From Verrucomicrobiaceae bacterium (GTDB lineage Bacteria > Verrucomicrobiota > Verrucomicrobiae > Verrucomicrobiales > Akkermansiaceae): DNA of 23,054 nucleotides. Each line of letters starts with the position of its first letter. Position 1 is the stretch's first letter. This document shows positions 15,468-23,054 of this stretch, in pieces. Position numbers and translations under genes: made by a program. Under the pieces are notes generated by a model. The model made no database searches. It saw only the letters and a program-made list of their open reading frames with translations, and was not told the DNA's origin. The stretch spans positions 1 to 23,054 of the forward strand of contig RPOS01000043.1 of the NCBI GenBank assembly GCA_003820635.1, given 5' to 3'.

Positions 15468-16322
15468 ATGCCGCGCATCGCCATCACCTTGGGAGACCCC
15501 GCCGGGATCGGCCCGGAAGTGGTGGAGCGCGCGCTCGCCTCCGGCCGCCTGCCGCAGGGTTTCTCCTTCGATGTGATCGGCGACCGCAGCGCCGGGACTC
15601 CGGGAAAACCGGATGCCCGCTCTGCCGCCGCCGCGCTCGCCGCACTGGATGAGGCCGTCGCCGCATTGAAGGACGGCCGCGCGGATGCCGTGGTCACCGG
15701 CCCGGTCAGCAAGGACGGCCTGCAGTCGCTCGGGTTTCCCTTCCCGGGGCAGACCGAGTATTTCGCCGATGCCTTCGGCGTGCGGGACTTCGGCATGCTG
15801 CTGGCCGGCGAGCATCTAACCGTAGGATTGGCCACCATTCACGAGGCGCTCGCCGCAGTGCCGGGTCTGCTCACCGTGGAGCGCATCACCCGCATCGGCT
15901 TGCTCACGGCCGCCTTCCTCAGCCGCCGCGGCATCGCCAGCCCGCGCATCGCCGTGGCGGGGCTCAATCCGCACGCCGGGGAAAACGGAGCCTTCGGCGA
16001 TGAGGAAACCCGGATCATCGCCCCGGCGATCGAACTACTCAATGCGTCCGGCAGCGCGGTCTTCAACGGCCCGGCAGTGCCGGATGCCATTTTCCGCGAG
16101 GCCGCCCATGGCCACTTCCATGCGGTGATTGCGATGTATCACGATCAGGGCCTCATTCCGCTCAAGCTGCTGGATTTCGACAACGCGGTCAACGTGACGC
16201 TCGGCCTGCCGAAGCCGCGCACCAGCCCGGACCACGGCACCGCCTTTGCCATCGCGGGCAAAAACCTCGCGGACCCATCGTCGATGATCGCCGCCATCCG
16301 GCTGGCCTGCGAACTCGCGTGA
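15468..16322 (+). CDS. pdxA: PdxA-family 4-hydroxythreonine-4-phosphate dehydrogenase, short form
   Basis: A 284-residue enzyme of vitamin B6 biosynthesis (E. coli PdxA is 329). The start ITLGDPAGIGPEVVERAL, middle DAVVTGPVSKDGL and end RTSPDHGTAFAIAGKNLADP are diagnostic. The three metal-binding histidines are present: His125 (ATIHEAL), His169 (GLNPHAGEN) and His225 (MYHDQGL). The substrate motif GHTE (His136-Thr137 in E. coli) reads GQTE here (Gln95-Thr96), an unusual change at a phosphate/hydroxyl-binding position. The protein also lacks roughly 40 residues between residue 40 and 60. Either it is a compact true PdxA or a paralogue acting on a related hydroxy-acid phosphate. An upstream ATG at 15384 adds an uncharacteristic leader and is rejected. 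The stop is 3 bp from the convergent MFS gene. Confidence 0.9.
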   Translation: MPRIAITLGDPAGIGPEVVERALASGRLPQGFSFDVIGDRSAGTPGKPDARSAAAALAALDEAVAALKDGRADAVVTGPVSKDGLQSLGFPFPGQTEYFADAFGVRDFGMLLAGEHLTVGLATIHEALAAVPGLLTVERITRIGLLTAAFLSRRGIASPRIAVAGLNPHAGENGAFGDEETRIIAPAIELLNASGSAVFNGPAVPDAIFREAAHGHFHAVIAMYHDQGLIPLKLLDFDNAVNVTLGLPKPRTSPDHGTAFAIAGKNLADPSSMIAAIRLACELA

Positions 16323-16325
16323 GCC

Positions 16326-17576
16326 TCAGTCCTGCCGCGCATCCGTGGCCTGCTTGCCCAAGCCACGGTAAAACAGCAGGAAAATCGCGAGGCAGCCGAC
16401 GATCATCGCGGCCAGGATACCCCAGAACAAATCCCAGCCGCTGCCGTCCGCCGCCACGCAGGTCTTGCGCAACCAGCCGCAAATCAAGGCCCCGATCAAG
16501 GGACCAAGACCGCCGGAAACCATCGAGAGCAAGCCCTGCGCCCGGCCCTTGAGCGCCGGCGGCACCCGCCGGTTCAGGAACACTTGCGCCGTGACGAAAT
16601 AAAACGTGAAGCACAGCCCGTGCAGCGCGATGCCGGCGATGTGCCAGTCGATGATTCCCGTCACTCCGGCATTGGCGCACATGGCATAACGCACTGCGGA
16701 GAGGCCCAGCGCCAGCGACAGCACGGTTTTCACCCGGAAGCGCGTCATCACCCGCCCCAGCAGCAGCAGGCTCACCACCTCCAGCACCTGCGCCACCGTC
16801 ATCGTGCCCGTCGGCCGCTCGTCTCCCAGCACTTTGAGAAACTCCGGGCTATACATGTAGAACGCCGCCAGCGGAATCGAGAACAAGGCCGTGACCAGAA
16901 AGAATACGCAGTGATCGCGCTGCCGCAGCAGCGAAAACGCACCCAGCCCCCCGCCTCGCCCGCCCAGCGGCGGCGTGTGCGGCAACAGGAAGCCCACCCC
17001 GCCCGCCACCATGTAAACGGCGGCCGCCGCATAGCCCGCCACCGGGCTGGCATCCGCCTTGAGCACAAAACTCGTGATCAGCCCGCCGCAGATCCAGCCG
17101 ATCGTGGCCCCCACCCGTATCAGCGGAAACTGCCGCTCGCCATGCGAAAGATGCGTCAGCGAAACCGTGGCCAGCAAGCCGCCTGACGGCCCCACCATCA
17201 GCGCCCAGCAAGCCAGCAGCGCGCAGAACCAAAGCGGGTGCCCGCCCGCGTGCAGGATTCCGAATGCCGCCGCCAGCGCCAGCGAGGCCAAAATCGACGA
17301 CCACGCAAACAGCCGGTCCGCCGCCACCCGCTGATCCGCCAGCGCCCCGCCGACCATCGGCGAGATCAACGCGCACAGCGGCGAGACCATGAAGATCACC
17401 GGCACCCAGCCGCTCAACCCCCTCGCGCCCAGAATGTTGGTGAGCGCCGGCACCCAGAAACCCAACATCATGCCTTGCAGGAAAAACACCGCCCACAGCA
17501 CGGTGAAAATGGCCCACGGTCCCTTGCTCCTGTGGTGATCGCCGCGCACGGTGCGCCGCTCTATTTCGCTTTCCAC
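16326..17576 (-). CDS. MFS carrier, nucleoside:H+ symporter-like
   Basis: A protein of about 416 residues with 12 predicted membrane helices. The second half carries the segment QVLEVVSLLLLGRVMTRFRV and later IALHGLCFTFYFVTAQVFLN, followed by RAQGLLSM. These resemble the nucleoside:H+ symporter (NupG-like) Pfam family within the major facilitator superfamily, so the cargo may be a nucleoside or related sugar. The frame remains open far upstream, antisense to the next gene. The first ATG falls inside helix 1, so a GTG start is needed: GTG17576 (VESEIERR) gives a normal N-terminus, and a GTG 27 bp further in is also possible. No Shine-Dalgarno sequence is seen. It converges with pdxA (3 bp) and is divergent from the gene at 17703. 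Confidence 0.85.
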   Translation of the reverse strand: MESEIERRTVRGDHHRSKGPWAIFTVLWAVFFLQGMMLGFWVPALTNILGARGLSGWVPVIFMVSPLCALISPMVGGALADQRVAADRLFAWSSILASLALAAAFGILHAGGHPLWFCALLACWALMVGPSGGLLATVSLTHLSHGERQFPLIRVGATIGWICGGLITSFVLKADASPVAGYAAAAVYMVAGGVGFLLPHTPPLGGRGGGLGAFSLLRQRDHCVFFLVTALFSIPLAAFYMYSPEFLKVLGDERPTGTMTVAQVLEVVSLLLLGRVMTRFRVKTVLSLALGLSAVRYAMCANAGVTGIIDWHIAGIALHGLCFTFYFVTAQVFLNRRVPPALKGRAQGLLSMVSGGLGPLIGALICGWLRKTCVAADGSGWDLFWGILAAMIVGCLAIFLLFYRGLGKQATDARQD

Positions 17577-17702
17577 CGCTTGGGAAGAGGAAATCCGGAA
17601 CTTCCCACCGCCGTGGTTTTGCCGCGTGAAAAACGCCCGCAGCAGACAGTTAGGAGCGGTTAGGTTGACGGCCCCGCCGGAGTCGGCTACCTCTGCCGCG
17701 TC
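17577..17702. promoter_or_regulatory. Divergent control region between the MFS carrier and the exported protein
   Basis: 126 bp between two divergent starts. It holds two GTTAGG copies 10 bp apart (at 17649 and 17659). TTGACG (17665-17670) is followed 17 bp later by TACCTC (17688-17693), a weak promoter for the rightward gene that would give an almost leaderless transcript. Nothing stronger was found. Confidence 0.3.
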
Positions 17703-18572
17703 ATGATTCGCCGGTCTCTCCAGACGCTCTCCATCCTCCTCCTCTGTGCGGGCTTCAGCCATGCGCAAATCGCCGCCTCGCTCAGCATTCCCAAGAAGCA
17801 GCACCTGGCGGGAGAGCCTGTCATGGCGGTGGTCACCATCACCAACCATTCCGGCCGCGATCTGGTCTTCCAGAGCGACGGCCGCCTGCAGTGGCTGGAT
17901 TTCATCGTCAAGAAAAGCAGCGGCAGCACCGTCAATCCGAAGAACCGCGTGCTCTTCGGCCCCATGAAAATCCAAGCCGGCCAGACGCTGGCCCGCGAGG
18001 TGGATCTCACCGAGCATTTCCAACTCAGCCAGCCGGGGAATTTCAGCGTCTCCGCCGTCATCCAACAACCGGGCGGGAACAGCACCGGCTCCTCCACCAA
18101 CCGCGCGTTCTTCAACCAGACCCCCGGCCGCATTTACTGGTCCCAGAAAGTCGGCGTCTCCGGTGCCTCCGGCCACACCCGCGAGTTCCGCGTCATCAAT
18201 TTCACCGGCGACTCGAAATCCCAGATCTACGCCCAGATCGTCGATGGCATGAGCGGCCAATTCGTCCGCACTTTCCTGCTCGGGGACGTGCTCATGCTGC
18301 GCAAACCCCTCGCCACCGTGGACCGTCAGCAACGCATGCACGTCATGTTCCTCGCCACCCCGTCGATGTGGGTCCACTGCGTGATCGATACCGACGGCCG
18401 CCTCGTGGACCGCCAGATCCACCAACGCGGCGCACAGGGAGATCCCCAGTTGCTCACCTTCGCCGATGGAACCGTCCGCGTCGCCAACAGCATCCCCTAC
18501 GATCCCAAGGCCGCCGCCGAGCAACGCGCCAAAATCCGCAAGGCCTCCGACCGCCCACCCATCACTTATTGA
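17703..18572 (+). CDS. Exported protein of unknown function
   Basis: A 289-residue protein that I do not recognise. It has a clear Sec signal peptide (MIRRSLQTLSILLLCAGFSHA, cleavage after Ala21). Residues about 23-125 look like an immunoglobulin/CARDB-like beta domain: PKKQHLAGEPVMAVVTITNH, then GRDLVFQSDGRLQWLDF and FQLSQPGNFSVSAVI. Residues about 140-260 form a second beta-rich region with alternating strands (REFRVINFTGDSKSQIYAQI, TVDRQQRMHVMFLATPSMWV), possibly a propeller-like or repeat domain. The last 25 residues are charged and likely disordered. No lipobox, membrane anchor or catalytic motif is visible. It is monocistronic by position, with 121 bp before the amidase gene. Confidence 0.85.
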   Translation: MIRRSLQTLSILLLCAGFSHAQIAASLSIPKKQHLAGEPVMAVVTITNHSGRDLVFQSDGRLQWLDFIVKKSSGSTVNPKNRVLFGPMKIQAGQTLAREVDLTEHFQLSQPGNFSVSAVIQQPGGNSTGSSTNRAFFNQTPGRIYWSQKVGVSGASGHTREFRVINFTGDSKSQIYAQIVDGMSGQFVRTFLLGDVLMLRKPLATVDRQQRMHVMFLATPSMWVHCVIDTDGRLVDRQIHQRGAQGDPQLLTFADGTVRVANSIPYDPKAAAEQRAKIRKASDRPPITY

Positions 18573-18693
18573 ACGATCATTGACCGATCCAAGTCCCCAA
18601 CGACCGAGAAAATCCCGGCTTTCACGAAAATAATCTTTACAATTTTTAAAAAATATCAACGTTCCTTAACAGTTTTTATTTCCTAACTTTCTC
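18573..18693 (+). promoter_or_regulatory. AT-rich leader of the amidase gene
   Basis: The stretch from about 18625 to 18693 is strongly AT-rich and probably carries the amidase promoter. It contains TTTACA (18636-18641), an A/T run and TATCAA (18654-18659), but the 12-bp gap is too short for a standard promoter. CTTTACAAT at 18635-18643 is shared with the leader of the CAP lipoprotein gene (10161-10169). Confidence 0.4.
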
Positions 18694-19296
18694 ATGAAAA
18701 CGATTCTTCGACATTTGGTGGTGGCGGCCCTGTGCGCGATGGCATCGAGCGTGGCGGCGGCGGATTTCCGCACGGTGGTCATCGATGCCGGGCATGGCGG
18801 CCACGACAACGGCGGCCAGTGGGGCAAGGTGTATGAAAAGCACCTGGCACTGGACACCTCCACCAGGCTGGAAAACATCCTCAAGCGCATGGGCTACCAG
18901 ACGGTGATGACCCGCCGCAGCGATTACTTCGTCTCGCTGCCGCAGCGGGTGGCCATCGGCAACCGCTACAAGAACGCGATTTTCGTGAGCCTGCACTTCA
19001 ACTACACGTGGAAGGAGCACGTCTGCGGCTTGGAAACCTTCTACTACAGCCGTGAAGGCCAGCGCCTGGCACAATACGTCCAGCGCAGTCTGGTGCGCCA
19101 GACCCGCACGGTGGACCGCAACGCCAAGTACGCCCGCTACTATGTGATCCGGAATTCCACGCTGCCGGCGATCCTCGTCGAGGGCGGATTCGTCAGCAAC
19201 GAGCGCGAGCGCGAGCGGATGAAATCCGGCGATTTCCGCGAGGCGATCGCCCGTGGCGTGGCCGATGGCATCCAACGCTACCGGCGCAGCCTCTGA
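18694..19296 (+). CDS. Secreted N-acetylmuramoyl-L-alanine amidase (Amidase_3)
   Basis: A 200-residue zinc amidase that cuts the bond between MurNAc and L-Ala in peptidoglycan. A signal peptide covers residues 1 to about 23 (MKTILRHLVVAALCAMASSV, then AAA). The domain fills the rest: VIDAGHGGHD (zinc His34), GKVYEKHLALD (zinc Glu48), FVSLHFNYT (zinc His101) and ILVEGGFVSN (catalytic Glu163). It has no LysM, SPOR or AMIN targeting domain, so it is a minimal periplasmic or secreted AmiC-type catalytic unit. It probably acts in cell separation or wall turnover. The usual Asn in SxHxNxxxN motifs is partly changed (HFNYTWKEH). Confidence 0.95.
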   Translation: MKTILRHLVVAALCAMASSVAAADFRTVVIDAGHGGHDNGGQWGKVYEKHLALDTSTRLENILKRMGYQTVMTRRSDYFVSLPQRVAIGNRYKNAIFVSLHFNYTWKEHVCGLETFYYSREGQRLAQYVQRSLVRQTRTVDRNAKYARYYVIRNSTLPAILVEGGFVSNERERERMKSGDFREAIARGVADGIQRYRRSL

Positions 19297-19357
19297 GCGG
19301 CAGCCTGCTTGGGATTTTCGGACTGCAATCGCCCGGCAGGCGGGTTAGTTTCCCGCC

Positions 19358-20854
19358 ATGGCCGCCGTCACCCGCTCCGCAATGCGCACCTCGGAAGCAG
19401 CCGCCCTGAGGGCTGGATGGACCGAGGAACAACTGCTTGATCTGGCAGGCACGCGTCTCGGCCACGCAATTGCGCGGTTTTTCCCACAGCAAGGCACCGC
19501 CGTCGGCTATCTGGGCAAGGGCCACAACGCGGGAGACACCCTCGTCGCCCTGCGCGTCCTGAAGGACGAATACGGTTGGCAAACCGCCGCCCGGAGCGCC
19601 TTTCCCATCGACGGATGCGCGCCACTCACCCGCGAAAAATGGCGGCAATCCGGCATCGGAACGCCGCTGGAAGGGCCACCGCCATGGCGCGATCTCAAGC
19701 AGCCGCTATTGTTGCTCGACGGGCTGCTCGGCATCGGGGCCGAAGGCGCGCTGCGCGGCCCGTTGATTCCGCTGGCGGTGGAAATGGAATGGCTTCGGCA
19801 ACACGCCGGAGCCCGCGTTGCCGCGGTGGACCTGCCCTCTGGCGTGGACCCGGATACCGGTCACCCCACGCTCGGCGCGGTCACGGCGGATGCCACCTTC
19901 ATGATCGGCAATCCGAAAGTGGGCCTGCTGGCTAGCCACGCAGTCAACTCGGTGGGTTCACTGGTCCTGGTGCCGCTGGAAATCCTCACAATTTCCGAAC
20001 CCGGAGAAATCGAGCTGATCTGCCCGCAGGATATGGATTTCGGCAAATCCCCGCGGCCATACGATTTCCACAAGGGCCTCGCCGGGCGCGTGGCCATAGT
20101 CGCCGGGTCCGCCCGCTATCCGGGAGCCGCCGTGCTCGCCGCCACCGGAGCCCTGCGCGGCGGCGCGGGGCTCATCACCCTCCATGTGCCACAGGACGCC
20201 GCCGCCGTGATCGCCGCCAAGTGCCCGCCGGAAATCATCGTCCGCAGCTATTCCTCGCCGGCGGAACTGCGCGCGCTGGACTGCGACGCACTGGCCATCG
20301 GCTGCGGTCTTGGCGAGCCCGATTCCGCACACGCGGCCGAATTACTGGATTGGCTCGCACAGACCACCATGCCCGCCGTGCTCGATGCGGATGCCCTCAA
20401 CCTGATCGCCAGGACCGGCCAAACCGGCATGTTCAAAAGCCAGCACGTGCTCACCCCGCACCCCGGGGAATTTGCCCGGATCGCCCCGGATCTCGCTGGC
20501 TTACCGCGGGAAACCGCCGCCCGGGCCTTTGCCGCCCGCACAACCGCCACCTTGCTGCTCAAGGGTGGCCGCAGTCTGATCGCCCGCCACGGCCAGCCGC
20601 TCTGGTGCAATGCCACCGGCTCACCCGGCATGGCCACCGGCGGCCAGGGCGACCTGCTGGCCGGCGTCATCGCCGCCCGTCTCGCCATCGGTGATCCGCC
20701 GCAGCAAGCCGCCGCACTCGGCGCGTGGCTCTGCGGCCGCGCCTCAGAAATCGCCCTCGGAAATCCTGCACTCTCCGAGGAGTCCCTCACCCCGTCCGAC
20801 ACCGCCCGCCTGCTCGGCGCGGCATTCCACGACTGGAAATCCGCCCGCCGCTGA
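19358..20854 (+). CDS. nnr: Bifunctional NAD(P)H-hydrate epimerase / ADP-dependent NAD(P)H-hydrate dehydratase
   Basis: A 498-residue repair enzyme for hydrated NADH/NADPH, of normal length for the fused form. The N-terminal epimerase domain (about 1-215) has GKGHNAGDTLVALR where most family members read GxGNNGGDGLVAAR, then LLLDGLLGIG and AVDLPSGVDPDTG with Asp158. The C-terminal dehydratase (about 230-495) has AGSARYPGAAVLAATGALRG, AIGCGLG, VLDADALNL, LTPHPGEFARI and GSPGMATGGQGDLLAG with catalytic Asp432. GGQGD replaces the commoner GGTGD or GGSGD. Changes in both signature motifs are mild, and catalytic acids remain, so activity is expected. ATG19358 follows the amidase by 61 bp. The gene ends in a strong hairpin terminator. 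Confidence 0.95.
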   Translation: MAAVTRSAMRTSEAAALRAGWTEEQLLDLAGTRLGHAIARFFPQQGTAVGYLGKGHNAGDTLVALRVLKDEYGWQTAARSAFPIDGCAPLTREKWRQSGIGTPLEGPPPWRDLKQPLLLLDGLLGIGAEGALRGPLIPLAVEMEWLRQHAGARVAAVDLPSGVDPDTGHPTLGAVTADATFMIGNPKVGLLASHAVNSVGSLVLVPLEILTISEPGEIELICPQDMDFGKSPRPYDFHKGLAGRVAIVAGSARYPGAAVLAATGALRGGAGLITLHVPQDAAAVIAAKCPPEIIVRSYSSPAELRALDCDALAIGCGLGEPDSAHAAELLDWLAQTTMPAVLDADALNLIARTGQTGMFKSQHVLTPHPGEFARIAPDLAGLPRETAARAFAARTTATLLLKGGRSLIARHGQPLWCNATGSPGMATGGQGDLLAGVIAARLAIGDPPQQAAALGAWLCGRASEIALGNPALSEESLTPSDTARLLGAAFHDWKSARR

Positions 20855-20860
20855 TGGCCA

Positions 20861-20900
20861 AAAAAAACCAACGGCTCCCGGGTGGAAACCGTTGGTTTTC
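20861..20900. terminator. Bidirectional intrinsic terminator between nnr and glnB
   Basis: AAAACCAACGG (20864-20874) pairs perfectly over 11 bp with CCGTTGGTTTT (20889-20899), leaving a 14-nt loop. On the minus strand the stem is followed by seven Ts (complement of the A-run at 20861-20867), a good terminator for glnB. On the plus strand the U-tract is the shorter TTTT, adequate for nnr. The two genes converge on it. Confidence 0.9.
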
Positions 20901-20918
20901 GGGAAAATTATCCAGAAT

Positions 20919-21807
<889 letters not shown>

Positions 21808-21942
21808 GGTTTTGGGGATTGGTTAGATTGCGATTTAAGGAGCCATCCGCCGCGCCGACAAGCGAATTTCCCAGCTTCTTTTCGCTGAGCCGGTCCAACT
21901 TGGAACTTGGCAGGCACGGGGTTTCCGGAAAACCTCGCCGCC

Positions 21943-22872
21943 ATGATTCGGAGGAATTCCATCCGCCGCCTGCTCGACGAGATCGGCCCGGTGGATCAGG
22001 TCGGCATTGAGGAACGTGTGGCGAAATACACCACCCGCAGCATCAAGAAATCCTCGAAACTCTTCGGCCTGCGACTCGCCACCAGCATGGTCGATCTCAC
22101 GACTTTGGAGGGCAAGGACACGCCGGGAAAAATCGCCTCGCTCTGCCTGAAAGCCCTTCGCCCTCATGACTCCCCCGACGTCCCGCAAGTCGCCGCGGTC
22201 TGCGTCTATCCTTCGATGGTGAAACACGCGGCCAAACACGTCAAAGGCACGCCGGTGCGCATCGCCTCGGTGGCCACCGCGTTTCCCTCCGGCCAGGCCC
22301 CGCTCAAGACCCGCCTCGCCGAGGTCCGCCAAGCCGTCGCCGATGGCGCGGACGAGATCGACATGGTCATCAACCGCGGCGCGTTTCTCGCAGGTGAGCT
22401 GAACCTCGTGCAGGACGAAATTTCCGCCGTGCGCGATGCCTGCGGCGCGGCAACCCTCAAGGTGATCCTCGAAACCAGCGAGCTGGAAACCTACGACCAC
22501 ATCCGGGCCGCCTCATTTCTCGCGATGCGCGTGCTGCGCCCCGGCGATTTCATCAAGACCTCCACCGGCAAGACCTCCGCCAACGCCACCCTCGGCAACA
22601 ACCAGGTGATGCTCGACGCCATCCGCGACCACTTCCTCGCCACCGGCATCGAAATCGCCATGAAACCCGCCGGCGGCATCCGCACCGCGAAACAGTCACT
22701 CCAGTTCCTCATCGCCGTCAAGGAAACCCTCGGCGACGCCTGGCTCAACAACCGCCGCTACCGCTTCGGCGCCTCCGCCCTCCTCAACGACCTGCTGCGC
22801 CAACTCGAAACCCAGCGCACAGGAGCCTATCAGGCACCTTGGGCTTTCTCGGAGGACTCGGGCGGCTACTGA
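21943..22872 (+). CDS. deoC: Deoxyribose-phosphate aldolase
   Basis: A 309-residue class I aldolase that splits 2-deoxyribose-5-phosphate to glyceraldehyde-3-phosphate and acetaldehyde in deoxynucleoside catabolism. Conserved parts are CVYPSMV, ATAFPSGQAPLKTRLAEVRQ, GADEIDMVINRGAF with Asp140, LKVILETSEL, DFIKTSTGKTSANAT with Schiff-base Lys205, and AMKPAGGIRT with Lys241. It is about 50 residues longer than E. coli DeoC, with extra helices at both ends, as in the longer DeoC group. The frame extends to TTG21907, but ATG21943 gives MIRRNSIRRLLDEIGPVDQV, a better start. The MFS nucleoside-like carrier at 16326-17576 could feed the same pathway, though the genes are not linked. Confidence 0.95.
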   Translation: MIRRNSIRRLLDEIGPVDQVGIEERVAKYTTRSIKKSSKLFGLRLATSMVDLTTLEGKDTPGKIASLCLKALRPHDSPDVPQVAAVCVYPSMVKHAAKHVKGTPVRIASVATAFPSGQAPLKTRLAEVRQAVADGADEIDMVINRGAFLAGELNLVQDEISAVRDACGAATLKVILETSELETYDHIRAASFLAMRVLRPGDFIKTSTGKTSANATLGNNQVMLDAIRDHFLATGIEIAMKPAGGIRTAKQSLQFLIAVKETLGDAWLNNRRYRFGASALLNDLLRQLETQRTGAYQAPWAFSEDSGGY

Positions 22873-22893
22873 TACTTTGACCAGTTGATGGAA

Positions 22894-23054
22894 TCACCCG
22901 ATTCCCACCCGCAGATCCCGCGCACTCCATAACAAACCTGCTGCCGGTTTGCCGCTCCCTCGCAGCCGTCTTGCGCCATCCTTGCGCTTCGATGTGAACC
23001 GGTCCCGCGCCAACTCAAAAGCCTCGTTCACGAACGTCTTGCTGCCAATCACCG
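22894..23054 (-). CDS. C-terminal end of a RAYT-type (Y1_Tnp) transposase, cut by the right window edge
   Basis: Reading leftward in frame from 23052 there are 52 codons and a TGA at 22896-22894. The product begins VIGSKTFVNEAFELARDRF, continues KRKDGARRLRG, and ends LLWSARDLRVGIG. From memory this matches the C-terminus of REP-associated tyrosine transposases common in planctomycetes and verrucomicrobia: 'lGsxxFVexvFxxxRxxF...KRxxGAR.lrG...l.slRDLr'. The HUH motif and catalytic tyrosine lie outside the window. These are usually single-copy domesticated enzymes linked to REP palindromes; no such palindrome was recognised inside the window. The stop is 21 bp from the deoC stop (convergent). 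Confidence 0.7.
   Translation of the reverse strand, partial: VIGSKTFVNEAFELARDRFTSKRKDGARRLRGSGKPAAGLLWSARDLRVGIG

Noticed and set aside
17649..17664. Two GTTAGG copies as an operator
   Set aside because: Only two short copies in an intergenic gap, not palindromic, and GTTAG occurs widely in the window.
16326..18659. A single 777-residue minus-strand frame joining the MFS carrier to upstream sequence
   Set aside because: The upstream part is antisense to the exported-protein gene at 17703, which has a clear signal peptide. The MFS protein is complete at about 416 residues.

Overview
The window is about 23 kb of GC-rich, gene-dense bacterial chromosome. It most likely comes from a member of the Verrucomicrobiota, probably near the Luteolibacter/Haloferula/Rubritalea group. 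The lineage is inferred from gene content and protein style. The clues are a membrane c-type cytochrome of the planctomycete/verrucomicrobial DUF2231 + PSCyt1 type, an ECF sigma factor overlapping a Ser/Thr kinase with PEGA and SUMF1/FGE-like outer domains, a sulfatase remnant, and a RAYT-type transposase end. Shine-Dalgarno sequences are weak or absent before many genes. No plasmid, phage, CRISPR or rRNA features were seen.

Left part (1-3207): the signal-peptide end of an exported protein runs off the left edge on the minus strand, behind a control region with two copies of a TGAC-N6-GTCA element. A tRNA-Arg(UCU) and a membrane cytochrome c protein follow. Two overlapping minus-strand genes then encode a coiled-coil protein and a soluble protein. 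Together they resemble, by recollection, the cytoplasmic half of large OmpA-type envelope proteins, split in two and lacking the OmpA domain.

Central run (3441-14330, all plus strand, tightly packed): ECF sigma factor, overlapping receptor kinase, OsmC-type protein, threonyl-tRNA synthetase without a TGS domain, release factor RF1, CAP-domain lipoprotein, RNase HII, YraN, a chorismate-utilising enzyme (isochorismate synthase-like) and dihydrolipoamide dehydrogenase. Spacers are mostly under 50 bp and there are two overlaps, so long shared transcripts are likely. The AT-rich gap at 10116-10206 probably starts a new unit.

Right part (14331-23054): genes lie on both strands. They are a sulfatase C-terminal remnant, a universal stress protein, a short PdxA with a substrate-site substitution, an MFS nucleoside-symporter-like carrier, an unknown exported protein, a secreted cell-wall amidase, bifunctional NAD(P)HX epimerase/dehydratase, a bidirectional terminator, a P-II protein with a near-perfect sigma-54 promoter, MscL, DeoC, and the C-terminal end of a RAYT-type transposase leaving the right edge.

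Most genes are housekeeping. The accessory or regulatory points of interest are the sigma/kinase pair, the split OmpA-associated module beside it, the sigma-54-driven glnB, the decayed sulfatase, and a recurrent TCTAAC/GTTAGA hexamer that brings rare codons into several genes.
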